A stretch of 64,000 nucleotides of DNA, from positions 2,914,001 through 2,978,000 of the forward strand of contig CM049987.1 of the NCBI GenBank assembly GCA_016630955.3, read 5' to 3'. This DNA is from Didymella arachidicola. Its lineage: Eukaryota > Ascomycota > Dothideomycetes > Pleosporales > Didymellaceae. Under the pieces are notes generated by a model. That model was not told the origin of the DNA. It ran no database searches and saw nothing but the letters and a program-made list of their open reading frames with translations. The position numbers and the translations under genes are program-made. Positions within the stretch are counted from its first letter, which is position 1; the number at the start of each line of letters is the position of its first letter. Below are positions 22,533 through 33,191 of the stretch, piece after piece.

Positions 22533-22974
22533 TACTCCACGTAAAAGGAGACAGAGCAACACCATCGGAAGGCGCCGACGTCGCTTCCTGTTGCTCAATA
22601 CGCTGGATTTCCATTTCCTCGACCGCGATCGCCTCTGCGGCGCGATCAGCGTTCTCCGCCAGCGCCTTCTTTATCTCCAACTCTTCTTTCTGTATTTCAT
22701 AAAGTCGCGCCTGCAGACGCTCCTTCTCTTCTTTAATAATGGACCATTCGTCAGAAGAAATCCGTATGTTGCAAGTCTTGGAGTTCGAACGGTTGCACTC
22801 GTTGCAACGACCGGACCGAACGTGCACGCGGCACACTAGACCAGCCTCTCGGCAGTTTCGACACGCGACAGGCATAGCGTCACCAAAGAGATCGATGTAT
22901 TCTGCGAGGTTGAGGCGACGCGCAGTACTGTTGTCCTTAACGACTGGTTTGGAGGATTTTGGTGCTTTGGGCAT
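22432..22974 (-). CDS. antisense ORF in the gypsy element: Zn2Cys6-like cluster plus coiled coil
   Basis: A 180-aa frame on the minus strand, from an ATG at 22974, between pol and the polypurine tract and overlapping the pol 3' end tail to tail. Cysteines 38, 41, 48, 57, 60 and 68 give C-x2-C-x6-C-x8-C-x2-C-x7-C, which fits the Zn(II)2Cys6 spacing rule. Basic residues precede and lie within the cluster. Residues about 75-130 are a charged heptad-like helix (EEKERLQARLYEIQKEE), a likely coiled coil. The final part (DGVALSPFTWSIMDG) looks ordered but is unknown to me. I recall loosely similar repeated hypothetical proteins in Dothideomycetes but cannot verify this. Only 44 bp separate its ATG from the 3' LTR, so its promoter would have to lie in that LTR, read backwards. 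Function unknown; a DNA-binding or regulatory role is inference. Confidence 0.65.
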   Translation of the reverse strand: MPKAPKSSKPVVKDNSTARRLNLAEYIDLFGDAMPVACRNCREAGLVCRVHVRSGRCNECNRSNSKTCNIRISSDEWSIIKEEKERLQARLYEIQKEELEIKKALAENADRAAEAIAVEEMEIQRIEQQEATSAPSDGVALSPFTWSIMDGLSDEVWAANPPSYLNEAVAGTETTAVGNS

Positions 22975-23004
22975 AGTGCTCGCAGCTTTGAGGGCAAAGC
23001 TATG

Positions 23005-23018
23005 AAGGGGGAGGATAG
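23005..23018 (+). promoter_or_regulatory. polypurine tract for plus-strand priming
   Basis: A purine-rich run (aaggggg-agga-tag) directly before the 3' LTR, at the position where LTR elements start plus-strand DNA synthesis. Confidence 0.6.
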
Positions 23019-23494
23019 TGTTACGGTCCGTTGCAGCCTAGCCCCACTTTAACTCGCGGGGCAACCGGGGTCGCTCTCACCAAGCGAGTAAACACGAGAG
23101 AGCACAACAAGAGGTGCTCTCTCCGACCTCTCCTTGGCATGAGAACAAGAAAGCAGCGTTGCTCTCCTTGCTCTCCTGATCTCGAGAGAACACACAGAGC
23201 GACAGAGCATCGCGCATAACACCCTTACACTCCTTAAGTATATAGTATGTAGGAACACAACCCTTACGGTTCGTGTTCAACCTAAGTTATCAAGTTTGTC
23301 TTTGGATCTCAAACCCAACCTTCGAGCTAGACAGTCTACTCTGTACTACTCATCGTTACCCTGCTCTCAAGACTGACAGATCGTATCTGTACACCTTATT
23401 GCAACCAACCCCTTCGGCTTCCTGTCACCGTACTCATCCCCGAGAACCAATAGAATTAGTGCTTACGAGCTTTGCTTAAAGTACGACTTCAACA
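23019..23494 (+). repeat. 3' LTR
   Basis: 476 bp, TGTTACGG...CTTCAACA, followed by the duplication ATAAC at 23495-23499. Matches the 5' LTR throughout where compared. Confidence 0.93.
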
Positions 23495-25181
23495 ATAACT
23501 TATTATTTACTAAAGCTATACCTTTTAGATTTTAGAAACAGCTTCTTTATATACTTACAGCTCTACTATAAAAGATTTAGCATTTAACACCTCGTACTAG
23601 AAGAGTTATTAAGAAGTAAAGATAGAGGTTTAACTAGTAAAATAAGGTATAGCGTTTGCCTATATATAGCGTTCGCCTATAAGGTACGTTATATTAATAA
23701 GCAGACTACCTAGTTTTACTAGAGAAAACTAAACATCTAGAGGCTAATAACTCTAGAACTATCTTATTAAATCTTTTAAAAATCTAATATATATATTCTA
23801 TATAGATATACTTTAAGTTTTATAAGTAGCTAAGTTCTAGCTTTTCTAGATCTAGAGCTATAGAAAAGTGGATCTAAATAATCTCTATAATTTACTATTT
23901 CTTTTATAACTTATTATCTACTAAAGCTATACCCTTTAGATTTTAGAAATAGCTTCTTTATATAATTATAGCTCTAATATAAAAAATTTAGAGTTTAATA
24001 TCTAGTATTAGAGAAGTTATTTAGAAGTAAAAATAGAGGTTTAACTAGTAAAATTAGATAGTCTACTTATTAAATAGTCTACTTGTTATATATATATATA
24101 TTAAATTATAGAGATTATTTAGACCTACTTTTCTATACCTCTAGATCTAAAAGAGCTAGAGCTTAGGTACTTATAAGGCTAAAAGTATGCCTATAGAAGA
24201 TATATATATTTAATTTTTAGAAGATTCTATAAAATAGTTCTAGAGTTATTCGCCTCTAAATATTTAATTCTTTTTAGTAAAACTACGTGTTCTACTTGTC
24301 TATATATTCTGCTTGCATATAAAATATATTATTTACCTTTATATACTATTTATCTATAAGGTATTTTAGCTAATTAACTTTATATATTTTATTATTAAAT
24401 AGAAAAATTATTACATCCTAGTAAGTTTCTATAAACTAAGCCTTATTAGCTTATTAGCGGGTATATAATCGTAGAGTAAGAGGTGCGTTAACTATTCCCG
24501 ACATACTATAGTATTCTTGTCTTATTTTGTGGCCGTTTATGGGGCGTTGTTGCACCTAAGAGGTGCGCTGCGGTTGACGACATCGCCCGTGCTGATGAGG
24601 TGCGCAGCGATGTTTCCCGAGCGAATCAGAGTTCTTATATTGCGGGGTCCAGATACCGTGAATGCCGTAGACGCCGATGCGAAACGAATAAGCACCCCGG
24701 TGTCATCGTGAAGTCGTTGTATCTGACGTGGCTAATTTTCGAGAATACTGTGGTATGTTGACAGGTCGGGCTCGCCATGCAGCCCCACGAATCAGATTGC
24801 TACATCCAAGCGCTTTTACACAACCTGTGGGTAGAGATTAAATATCTGAAGCACTCAAAGCAGTCCCAGTACTTCTCGCCCTGCGCTTACTATCTGTTCA
24901 ATTAACGCTCGACGTCCTCCTTGGGGCACAAGAGGAGGGTACTGCGTTCCCCACGACGCTGGGCCGATACCTGGGAGGTACTTGGAGGGCGCCTGAGCAC
25001 TCTGCACTTAACATCTGTAATTCATGGGTAACTCTTGTCGCACGCTAATTTTATTGTCCTCACTAAGTCGGCGTGCAGTCAATCGCGATACTTAAGATTA
25101 TGGATCATAGTCCAAATCATGAAGATGTTGTTTAAATGGTATTAGTAGATATACTGAAGCAACTATACGTCTAGTAAAGTA
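23495..25181. other. AT-rich RIP-type filler, then a non-coding spacer
   Basis: Up to about 24480 the sequence is AT-rich, with repeated segments such as the ctttatagatttta/agctctactata type that recur near 16080-16140, 43180 and 62230. At about 23645-23697 lies a decayed class I transposon end in reverse orientation (tagcgtttgcctatatatagcg). From 24480 to 25181 base composition is normal, but I see no gene; small frames show no domain. TA at 25180-25181 is the target duplication of transposon B. Confidence 0.55.
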
Positions 25182-27015
25182 ACGTGAGCGGCAAGCGAAA
25201 TGCGCAGGTAAGCGAAATGCGCACTTCTACACCCAATTAACCTTTGTACTTGAATATCTCAACACCCTACGAAGCAATAAAGACGTACAATAGCTAGAAT
25301 TAATCCTCTACTTCTGCTGCATCTTTCTTGCACGTGCGCTTGTTGTGTCCTGCCTCGCCACACGTCTTGCAGTGGCGAATACCCTTGCTGCTACCACCTG
25401 CCTGCATCCTCTCTGCCTCTGCCTCTGCCTCAGCGTCTCTCTGCCTTACTATTTCCTCTGCCTCAGCCTGTGATAGAGTCCCACCTGCTTAGATCCGGTT
25501 TCTCTTACGCTTCTTACGCTTAGAAGCAGCGTTGTTGGCTGCTTCAAGCTTGGCTACTCTAGCTTCAAGTAACGTGTGTAAATGGTCCTTTAAAGTTGAC
25601 CCCTTTTTAACCTGCAGAATCATCTTAATAATAGAATCAGGTGAGGAACTCTTATAGTCCCTTATCCTCTTGATGATTAGCGTCGTTTGGCTGTCTATCT
25701 CTATAGCGTTGCTTGGTGTTTTTGGTTGCCAGGCAGTAGGCCCTGGTGCTGGTGGAGTTGGTGTACGAGGTTTGACTTCAAGCTTTGATAGCACCACTTC
25801 TGGGTTAAGTGGAACCAAGCCAGTTGCTCTGAAACTAGACAAGATATTGCTCTTTGAGATGGCCCTGTCGTACACCTCTAGAAACGTTGCTAGAAAGGCT
25901 TTTTTATCAACATAGTTGATGTGGCTGTCTGCCAAGCCCCTGATTTCCTTCTTGTACGCCTGCTTCAGGGGGGCAAAACACCCAACGTCAAGCGGCTGCA
26001 GGATATAGGAGGCGTGTGGAGGCATACAGAGAGCAATAATCTTGCTTTCCTCACAGAGGTTTTGGAACTCAAGCGACTTGTGGCTCTCATGGCCGTCAAT
26101 AATGAGCAGCCGGTGACTGCCTACTGTACGAGCCTCTGTATGCTGGATAAAGTACTTCAGCCAGGCAAGACCAAGCTCGTTAGTGGTCCAGCCGTTCTTG
26201 CTGACGCCAATCCTCCAATCTGGTAGGTTGTTGTGATACTAGGCCTTGTCGTGGTGCTTTGCTTTAAGGATGAAGAAGGGTGGGATAGACCACCCTATGG
26301 CGTTGATGCAAGCGATCAGAGTTATCCACTCACGGTCACCAGGCTGGATACCAATTGGCTTCAAACGTCTCTCTAAGGCAGTGACTACCTTAACTGACCC
26401 TCCAACGCCTATCTAGAAGCCAGTCTCGTTAAAGTTGTAGGTGTCTTCGTCCAGGATCCCATACTTGGCTTTAACGTTGCGTACAAGGTCAAACCAGGGG
26501 CTAACAACAGCCGGATTGCTGCACAGGACTCTCTGGTGATCCCTCTGTCGAGTTACTTGAGACTTGATCTCAGGCTTCCGGCGTATAAGGTTCCTAGCCC
26601 ATTTTTCTCCAACCTGGTTACCACCACGAGCAGCTAGCAGTTGGTTGGCCATCTCTCGCACGTAGCTAAGCGTAGGGGCAAAGCCTCGCGCATCAAGCTT
26701 CCTTATATACTGCACAATCGTGTCCTCTTCATGCCTTAAGAGCTTTGATGAGTTGGCTGAGATATCGCGTCGTGAAGGCTTTCCAGCGCGTCGCGTACGA
26801 AGAGTGCTTTCTTGAACGTTGTAGATAGTAGCAGCGCGTCGCTGGCTTAAGGATGTGTTAGATTTCATTGCTTTAATAGCTAAGATTAATCTTTCTTCAC
26901 GAGGAAGTAATTCAAGATCAGATTGTTGCGACATTGTGAGGAGTGGTGGAAGAAGGTGTGGTCTTGGCAGAAGTGCGCATTTCGCTTACCTGCGCATTTC
27001 GCTTGCCGCTCACGT
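25182..27015 (-). mobile_element. Pogo-type transposon B (class I), nearly intact but mutated
   Basis: 1834 bp with perfect 47-bp terminal inverted repeats (ACGTGAGCGGCAAGCG...), flanked by TA (25180-25181, 27016-27017). The motif AAGCGAAATGCGCA occurs twice in each repeat, 17 bp apart, and is followed on the inside by the GCCAAGACCACACC box. Same length and layout as element A, opposite strand. Confidence 0.9.
25300..26934 (-). pseudogene. class I Pogo transposase of element B, broken by stops
   Basis: Close relative of the element A transposase over its full length, from ATG 26934 (MSQQSDLELLPREERL) to a stop at 25300. At least three nonsense changes interrupt it. A TAG follows NFNETGF (near 26415), where element A has Gln. 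A TAG stands in place of the Trp of the AWYVN region (near 26240), and a TAA replaces a Gln before AGGTLSQ (25489). All are C-to-T or G-to-A type, consistent with RIP. The catalytic aspartates and the C-terminal knuckle (CKTCGEAGHNKRTC) are still readable, although D1 sits in NFNETG, where Asp has become Asn. Confidence 0.88.
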
Positions 27016-27254
27016 TAAAGTTTAAGGTATAGTCTTCTTCAGCAGGTTTGCCAACTAACAATACATCGATACTACAAAGCAGGGGAAATAGACATTGGGA
27101 AGTCTGATTTTGAGATTTCCTTGCACTCTAAATGCTGAGTATGAGCAATTCACAGAATCGCCATCCCGTGCCACGCTTGAGAGACACTTTGAAGAAGGGA
27201 GAAGTATAGAAAAGGCAACAGATCTGTTTCTAAGATGCTATGTGATTGGAGAGG
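27016..27254. other. short spacer
   Basis: No gene recognised between transposon B and the amidoligase-like pseudogene; it may contain the 3' remainder of that pseudogene. Confidence 0.4.
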
Positions 27255-28560
27255 GTTACCTGGCTGAGATCGTATCCTGCGTTATGCTTCTGCAGGTACC
27301 GAAGGGCATCCTCCGTCATCATCGTAATATGAAGGTTATCGGTGTTGTCTTCCTGACATAATTTCTCCAAAAGTTCGAAAACTCCTATTTATCCAGCCCA
27401 GAGCCCCAGAAGATCGTGAAAATCCACAGCAAGGCGACGTTTATGCTTGCGACTGGCCCTCATCTGTCGCAAGATGCGGCTCATATCCGATTTCAGAGCG
27501 AGGTTCATGAATGCCATTGTAAAGGCAGTCCAATGGAGAGCCTTCTTCACACCCACCACTCCAAGGAGGACGGCGAAACTCAAAGGTACCAGATCCAGTC
27601 TCTCTCGACGGTAGCAAATTGAAGGCTCGATGCATGTCCGAGCACACATACGCGACAATTTCGTCCCGAGACTTGGTCTTTCTCAAATCCTTAATGACCC
27701 TTTGAAAACCGTTGATACGCTCAATTCGAAGTAGATCTTGGGCGATGGGGGCGCTGCCCTTCAAACCCTTTGTCGTCCCGTGAGGCCGGCGCGCAAAACA
27801 CGGCATACCGTTACCACACCGCCACCGCCTCCGCAATGCGGCGCAACTGATCGACATCGAGGCGACCCTGTGCAGAAGAGATGTGAACATGCAGATCGCA
27901 AGAGGTATCGAGTCTGAGGTCAAAACTTGCATCAATGATGCACCAGAACTTCTCGATAATGGCCCTCCAGCCAGCTTCTGCTTGGATAACCGGGGTAATG
28001 ATCTCAACTAGGTCTGAGAATAATGTATCAACAAAGATATGATCTGGAAGTTATATGAATAGTGTTGGAAGGAGGTATGAGTAACAATTTTTTTACTGTT
28101 ACTCACAAATCCTTCATGAACATGTTTTTTTGACAGAGAGCTGTCCACAGTCAACTGCCGTTTAGCATAATTCAGCGGGGTGTCACTCAAATTGCAGTCA
28201 TAAACCTCGCACTCCAGCCCATTTCGCACTAGAAGCTTGCATATGTCTATCATTGCCAGTCCAAAGTTCCTGTATTCGCGAACGGACGCGCCGTTTTTGG
28301 CAGATAAGCCTGAGGATCGAGCGCTGCCAGATCTTTGGGCTCTAGAATCAACTCGAACTCGATGCCGAAGGAGAAAGGAAGAAAAAAGGAGACGGGAGAG
28401 GGGTCGAGAATGGACGCCGAGCGGAGATCGAGCGCTGCGGGCAGTGACTGTGTGCGAAGGACGGCAGGACGGCGTTGAAGTCGCGCAAGAGCGCATCGTG
28501 CGGGAAGTGCAGAGATGATGTGAAGTTGGATTGAATGCGCGTGTCAAAGCACAATGCGAG
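27255..28560 (-). pseudogene. amidoligase-family (PF12224-like) gene remnant
   Basis: On the minus strand, pieces in changing frames spell the order seen in fungal amidoligase-like proteins. These are SFGIEFELILEPKDL (near 28355-28310), a helix region YRNFGLAMIDICKLLVRNG (near 28230), TSCDLHVHISSAQGRLDVDQLRRI (near 27880-27820), then GTFEFRRPP (near 27590) and KKALHWTAFTMAFMNLAL (near 27540-27490). The family joins amines to carboxylates with ATP-grasp or Gln-synthetase-like chemistry; most fungal members are uncharacterised. A probable intron lies near 28100-28013 (GTAACA...CTCAG). Frameshifts fall between the first two blocks and inside the FRRPP region, and a TAA interrupts the C-terminal part (near 27385), so this is a dead copy. 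The family call rests on remembered motif order, not on an alignment. Confidence 0.6.
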
Positions 28561-29854
28561 GGGCTTTCTTAGAGTTTGAAGGCAACGCGCTACGGGATTT
28601 TGAAATCAGTTCCGCAGGAACGGCAAGTCTTCCATGAGGGTCCAGCTGCTCCTCAGCTCCTGCCAGAACATGTTAGAAATCCAGAATTTCAATCCACCTG
28701 CGGTTCAAGGTCTGTGATAATTCAACAAGTACCTTGAGTTTGATTTAGCAATTGCAAATGACAGATCCTAAGAAGTCCAACCTGGATTATAGAAGCGAAA
28801 GTGAGCGACTGCGGCTACGTATCACAAGATCGAAGAACTTAACGTTGGATACCATGTGTGGAGAGAAGGCATCGTTCCGTCAAATCGCAAAGACCTAAGA
28901 CTTTTAGGCTCATGCCAACCACCGAGACATACTCTAGTACCAGTAGGCTTGCAGGGAAGCTCTGGATTTGAGGAGCCTACATACAGAAAGAAGACTGCAC
29001 GGGTGTGCCGGTTCACCCTCCATGCCCATCGTATGTATTCTTCCACCCAACTACTGCGCCAGAGTCTCAACCACGCGAAGTACAGGACCGCGATGGAACA
29101 TCTTGGTGCGGCGGAATGTGCGAGGACAGGAGGAGATGGTTTGCACGCAGCGGAGCTGCTGTTGGCGTCGTTAGGGCTCAGCAGGGAGACTGAACCTTGC
29201 TGCGCTCGGCCGTGTGCTTGCAGGCCGTTCAGCTGTACCTAAGTAGATCAGAGAGTAAGCGCAGCATGTCGCAGTGATCGGCGGTAGGAGAGGCGCTGGA
29301 GTAGGTAGCATGATGAGCTGCGATCAGCGCGTAAAGGTCAGCTTGAAGATTTGAAGGCTTCCGGGAACTGTTCTCTGTGTGAGATCGAGCCGCGCACGTC
29401 AAACGTATTTTCAGTCATGCAGGCGGTATTGTTGTTGGCGAACTCGGAGAAGACGATCGGCTCTGGTGCTGCCTGCCAAATCGAGCGATGATCATGTGAG
29501 CGCTTCAGAATGTTCCTCCTGTGTAACCTTATCGAACCTGCGCTGTGGCGATAAGTTGCGGCGAGCCTGCATGGCTCTACGTGGCTGTGTTTCTCACTTA
29601 AGAAGTCTTGATTAGGATCTGGATCCATGGTTGGGGGATGAGTCATCGGCGAATAATTGCCCGCTGTTACGTATACCGTGTCCGTGCGCGTGATGCGCCG
29701 AACCACCAAAACACCTCTATTATCTCAAAAACACCACACATAGCGAGAACTCGATTCTTGGAATTCAGTCGTATTTTCGTGCTCAAACGGTCGCTCTTGA
29801 CGCCAATTGACTAGCCAGTACCCAGCCGCAGCAGCCCACTGCGCCTGACGTGCC
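28561..29854. other. non-coding stretch with a solitary class II transposon end
   Basis: I recognise no gene. At about 29677-29715 the sequence TA-CCGTGTCCGTGCGCG followed by CACCAAAAC closely resembles the outer part of the class II transposon repeats of elements G and I. No partner repeat or transposase is next to it; the decayed LINE begins 140 bp downstream. Confidence 0.4.
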
Positions 29855-31474
29855 ATGGCGACACCGTGGCCTCAGCAGCCCGCATGGCCCACCCCATTCC
29901 GCGAGCACGCTACACGCCTCAGCACTTATCTTCAGGACGCGCTGGCCTGTATCGATCGCACGCAAAGCTAGCCTGTGCCGGCAGACCTCGTCAAGGTCAT
30001 CATCCACGGCACGCTGACGTTTATACTGAAAGTACAACACACGCCTGACCTCAGCACGGTGTGCGACGCGCTTAAAATCCTGCAAACGGAGGCCAAAGCA
30101 TCCACAGAAAACGCCGCTCGAATGCTTGAGGCTGTCAAGCACGAGCTTAAGACTGACATTAAGAACACCGCCGACACCGTTCACGCAATCGCCACGACCG
30201 TACAACAAAACATAAGGAACGGAGAGGAAGCAAGGACAGCAGCCAAGGAGGCGGTAGAGGTGGGTAAAGCCAATCTACAGATGGCAAGACAGATCAAAAA
30301 TGCAGGACCACAGACAGGCGGCGCGCTCAGCTATGCTGCTATGGCAGCGAGGGGCGCACCGCTAGCAGGTACATCGAATACACAAGTTCCCAGAATGGCT
30401 CCTATGCAGACGCAGCGTGAAGTCGTCGTGACCATCAGAGACCCCAGCACAGTGCTCAGCCTGCGGGCGATGAACCCGCGCAACCTTAACGCGCACGTAG
30501 AGCGCGCGATCGCGCAAAGCGGAAACGAAAACATAAGCGGTATCAAGGTTCTCTCTTCGAACCAGTTGAAAAGCGGCGACCTCAGCATCAGAACGGCGAC
30601 CAGCAAGGAGGTAGAAGCACTAAAGCAGTTCGCTGATGACTGGGTCCACCGTGTCGGCAACAGAGCCTCGATACGGATCACGACCTACGGCATCATCGCA
30701 CACAGCATACGTACCAGCACGATGGACCTGGATCGGTTCGAAGAGACGAGGGACCAGCTGCTGCTGGACAACAAGCCGTTCATCCCGCAGGCAGAGATCA
30801 AGTACATTGGATGGCTGACACGCAACGCACCTACGAAAGCCTTCTCTAGCATCACTACCGAGTTTAGCAGGCCAGAGGATGCTAACAAGATTATTGACGA
30901 GGGCCTGATCTGGCAAGGCCAGGTCTTCTAGTGCGAACGATACGAGCGACAGTGCTGAGTGAAGCAGTGCTTCAAGTGCCAACACTACGGCCACATAGGA
31001 ACCCAGTGCAAGGCAACAATCGCATGTGGCTACTGCGCGCAAGAGCACGAGACTCGCGACTGCCTGTCGAAGCTTGATCGGAACATACCCTAGAAATGTG
31101 CCGCATGCCGAGGCGAGCACGAAGCGTGGAGTTACCAGTGCCCGACCAGGAAGGAGGAGAGGGCGAAAGCGAGAGCCGCATACGACGTGCGGCCATACTA
31201 CCACCCAGTCGCCGAGACACCAAGGAACAACATCCCACTAGAGACACGACAGCTACTGTTCGAAGGAGCAGACCTGCCTAGGGCCCTGCATTAACGCAGC
31301 CGGCGCTAATTACTAGGAGCCGATTACAGACCGGACAAGGACAGAAGAGGACTAATACTAGCACAAGCGTCGACTTAGCAGAGCAACAGAACCCCTTAAC
31401 ACAGATAGGCGGTAGGTAAAGGCTGTAGAGGTATATTATTCCTACCTAGAGGGCTATAGAAGCTACTAGGAATA
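29855..31474 (+). pseudogene. ORF1 (gag-like) remnant of a second Tad-like LINE
   Basis: One frame runs from ATG 29855 to about 31430, with in-frame stops at 29969 (from Gln), 30929, near 30955 and 31090, and several in the last 150 bp. Most are the TAG/TAA type expected from C-to-T change, with some TGA. The middle part (29975-30931) stays open for 318 codons with a helical first half and an RRM-like centre. It is followed by zinc knuckles CFKCQHYGHIGTQC and CGYCAQEHETRDC and a third Cys/His group (CAACRGEHEAWSYQC). This matches ORF1 of fungal Tad-type LINEs, which coats the RNA. It is cut at 31474 by transposon C, and no ORF2 piece of this copy is visible beyond. Confidence 0.7.
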
Positions 31475-31603
31475 ACGTCTGTACTAGTCTTGTGGAACGC
31501 CTGCTCTAGTGGAACGCTTTTGCCAAGACTCCCCCCCATTATACTACATTATGCCCTAGAATGCTGCACTCTGCGCCTATTTAGGCTGTAACACGCTGTA
31601 ATA

Positions 31604-31888
31604 TTACTTAGAGACTAATTCTACATCATTCTTACACGTTCGCGCGTTGTGCCTACTCTCTCCACACGTTCCACAGCGTCGTTGTGTTGGCTCGCCTCCT
31701 TCAGCGCGCACCCTCTTTTTTAGCTTCTTACCATCACTACGCGCGCCAAACTCCTTTAAAGCAGTTAATCGCTGCGCCTCTCTAACCATTATACCCCCTC
31801 CTGACTGTATCTTCTTTCTTTTGTGCGATTTACGCTCTGTTGCAGCTGCTAGGGCCTCTTGAAGCTGAGCGTTTTCCTTCTTTAACAA
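31604..31888 (-). pseudogene. C-terminal piece of transposase C
   Basis: Encodes the coiled-coil and knuckle end of a class I transposase (LKKENAQLQEALAAATERK ... CGTCGESRHNARTC). It is separated from the rest of its gene by insertion of element D at 31899. Confidence 0.75.
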
Positions 31889-32053
31889 AGCTAGCTCGTA
31901 ACGTGCACGGACAGCTCATGCCCGGAGACACCTCGTGCCCCGCCGAACACCATATCCACCACTTCAAAAGTGAGGCTATTAAGCCACGTACAATCGCTAT
32001 TATCATGAGATTCTGTAGAGGAGTTGTAATTATATGCTTGCGATCAACCCGAA

Positions 32054-32793
32054 CTAATTATATTTACTCGGGAGCTTAATGTTGCGGCCACGTGATGTGA
32101 CTTTAGGTGGAGCAGCAGATGGCTCATCTCGAGCTTGAACACCAGCGTGAGCAGCGCCAGCGCGTTTCTGACGCTTATTACTTGATGAGATTGCTTGCAA
32201 GGCTGGTCGCTTGCGTTTTTGAGCTTGTTGGATAGCTTTTTTCTGGTGTTGAGCTTCAACTTTGCGCGCGCGTTCAGCTGCTTTCTCAGCTCGCTCAACC
32301 TCCCTCATCTCTTTGAGCCTCTGCCTCTCCACACGCCTCTCCTCGAGCTCAACTTGACGCTGCAGTCGAGCCTCCTCGCGCTGCTTCTTGGCCCGTGCTT
32401 TTTGGAGTTTCTCCTCCATCTCATCTCGCTCCCGTACTGCTTCTCTAGCTCGAGCCTCACGCAGCTTGCGAGGAGACCAGTGGACCGCGCCACCGTGATA
32501 CTCCTGGCGCTGTTGGAGGTCAAGAGCTTTGCCCTTCTTCTTATGCTTCTTTTTATGTTGAAGAGCCTCCCTTAAGCCCTCATTCTCATGCTGTAAAAGC
32601 TCATACTGCACAGAGAGATGGTGAACGCTTGAGCGCAGCTTTCTTGCCTTATACTGATGGCTATCATTAACAGCAGCTCGTACTAACCGATCGAGCTTTC
32701 TCCAGTCGTGATCAGAGAGCCCTGAAGATGAGCTTCTCTCAGCTTCTGGCGTGCTAGCAAATCTACGGAGGATAACGTTGGCATCCATCGGCT
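32054..32793 (-). pseudogene. 3' part of the class II transposase of element D
   Basis: Continues the frame broken at the LINE insertion (…WPMDA / NVILRRF). Encodes the long charged coiled coil (EEMEEKL-type and RRVERQRLKEMREVERAEK repeats) and the basic tail ending RGRNIKLPSKYN, nearly the same tail as in element G. Apart from the insertion the coding sequence looks undamaged. Confidence 0.8.
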
Positions 32794-32816
32794 GGTTGGT
32801 TGGTTGGTTGGTTGGT
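32794..32816 (-). repeat. (AACC)n 3' tail of the LINE
   Basis: On the plus strand the tetramer TGGT/GGTT is repeated five times directly next to the target duplication; read in the LINE's sense it is an AACC tail in the place of poly(A). Confidence 0.8.
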
Positions 32817-33191
32817 ATTCATTTTTCGTCTAGTTGATGTGGAATAAGTCCATCATCTCGCCTCCCGAAGGGCATGTACGACGTGCTAAGCTATGGAATT
32901 ACAGTGCTGATACACTACCTTAGAAAGCATTTCTTGCCTGCGCGGGTATTGTTACCATTTCAGAACTACAGCTCCCCGTCCAGTTGGGGAGGCTAAGCGA
33001 TGTATGTATATTAGGGTAATTTCCTTGCATTCTGAGGCATATATGTGCCGTAGGAGAGAGAGAAAGAGAGATCGTATGAGTGGAGGGGGTGAAGGGGTGG
33101 AGAGGTGGAGGGGTGAAGAGTGTTGCATCGATTGTGCTGGACCTAGCAGAACTAGGTGCAGGTGTTTGCTGCTGTTGCAGGGCTGCAGGAG

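Larger units (their letters stand above)
16446..23494 (+). mobile_element. complete Ty3/gypsy chromodomain LTR retrotransposon
   Basis: A 7049-bp element with two 476-bp LTRs that run TGTTACGG...CTTCAACA, flanked by the 5-bp target duplication ATAAC (16441-16445 and 23495-23499). Gag and pol overlap in different frames, a purine-rich primer tract precedes the right LTR, and an extra antisense ORF lies between pol and that tract. The LTRs look identical over the stretches I compared, and their small frames translate the same, so insertion was recent. A chromodomain places it in the chromoviruses, which target histone-marked chromatin. Confidence 0.95.

Noticed and set aside
24517..24711. 64-codon frame in the spacer before transposon B
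   Set aside because: Short, no homology I recognise, in a region without other gene signals.
28856..29242. 128-codon frame
   Set aside because: No domain, Cys/Arg-rich like a chance frame; competing frames overlap it.
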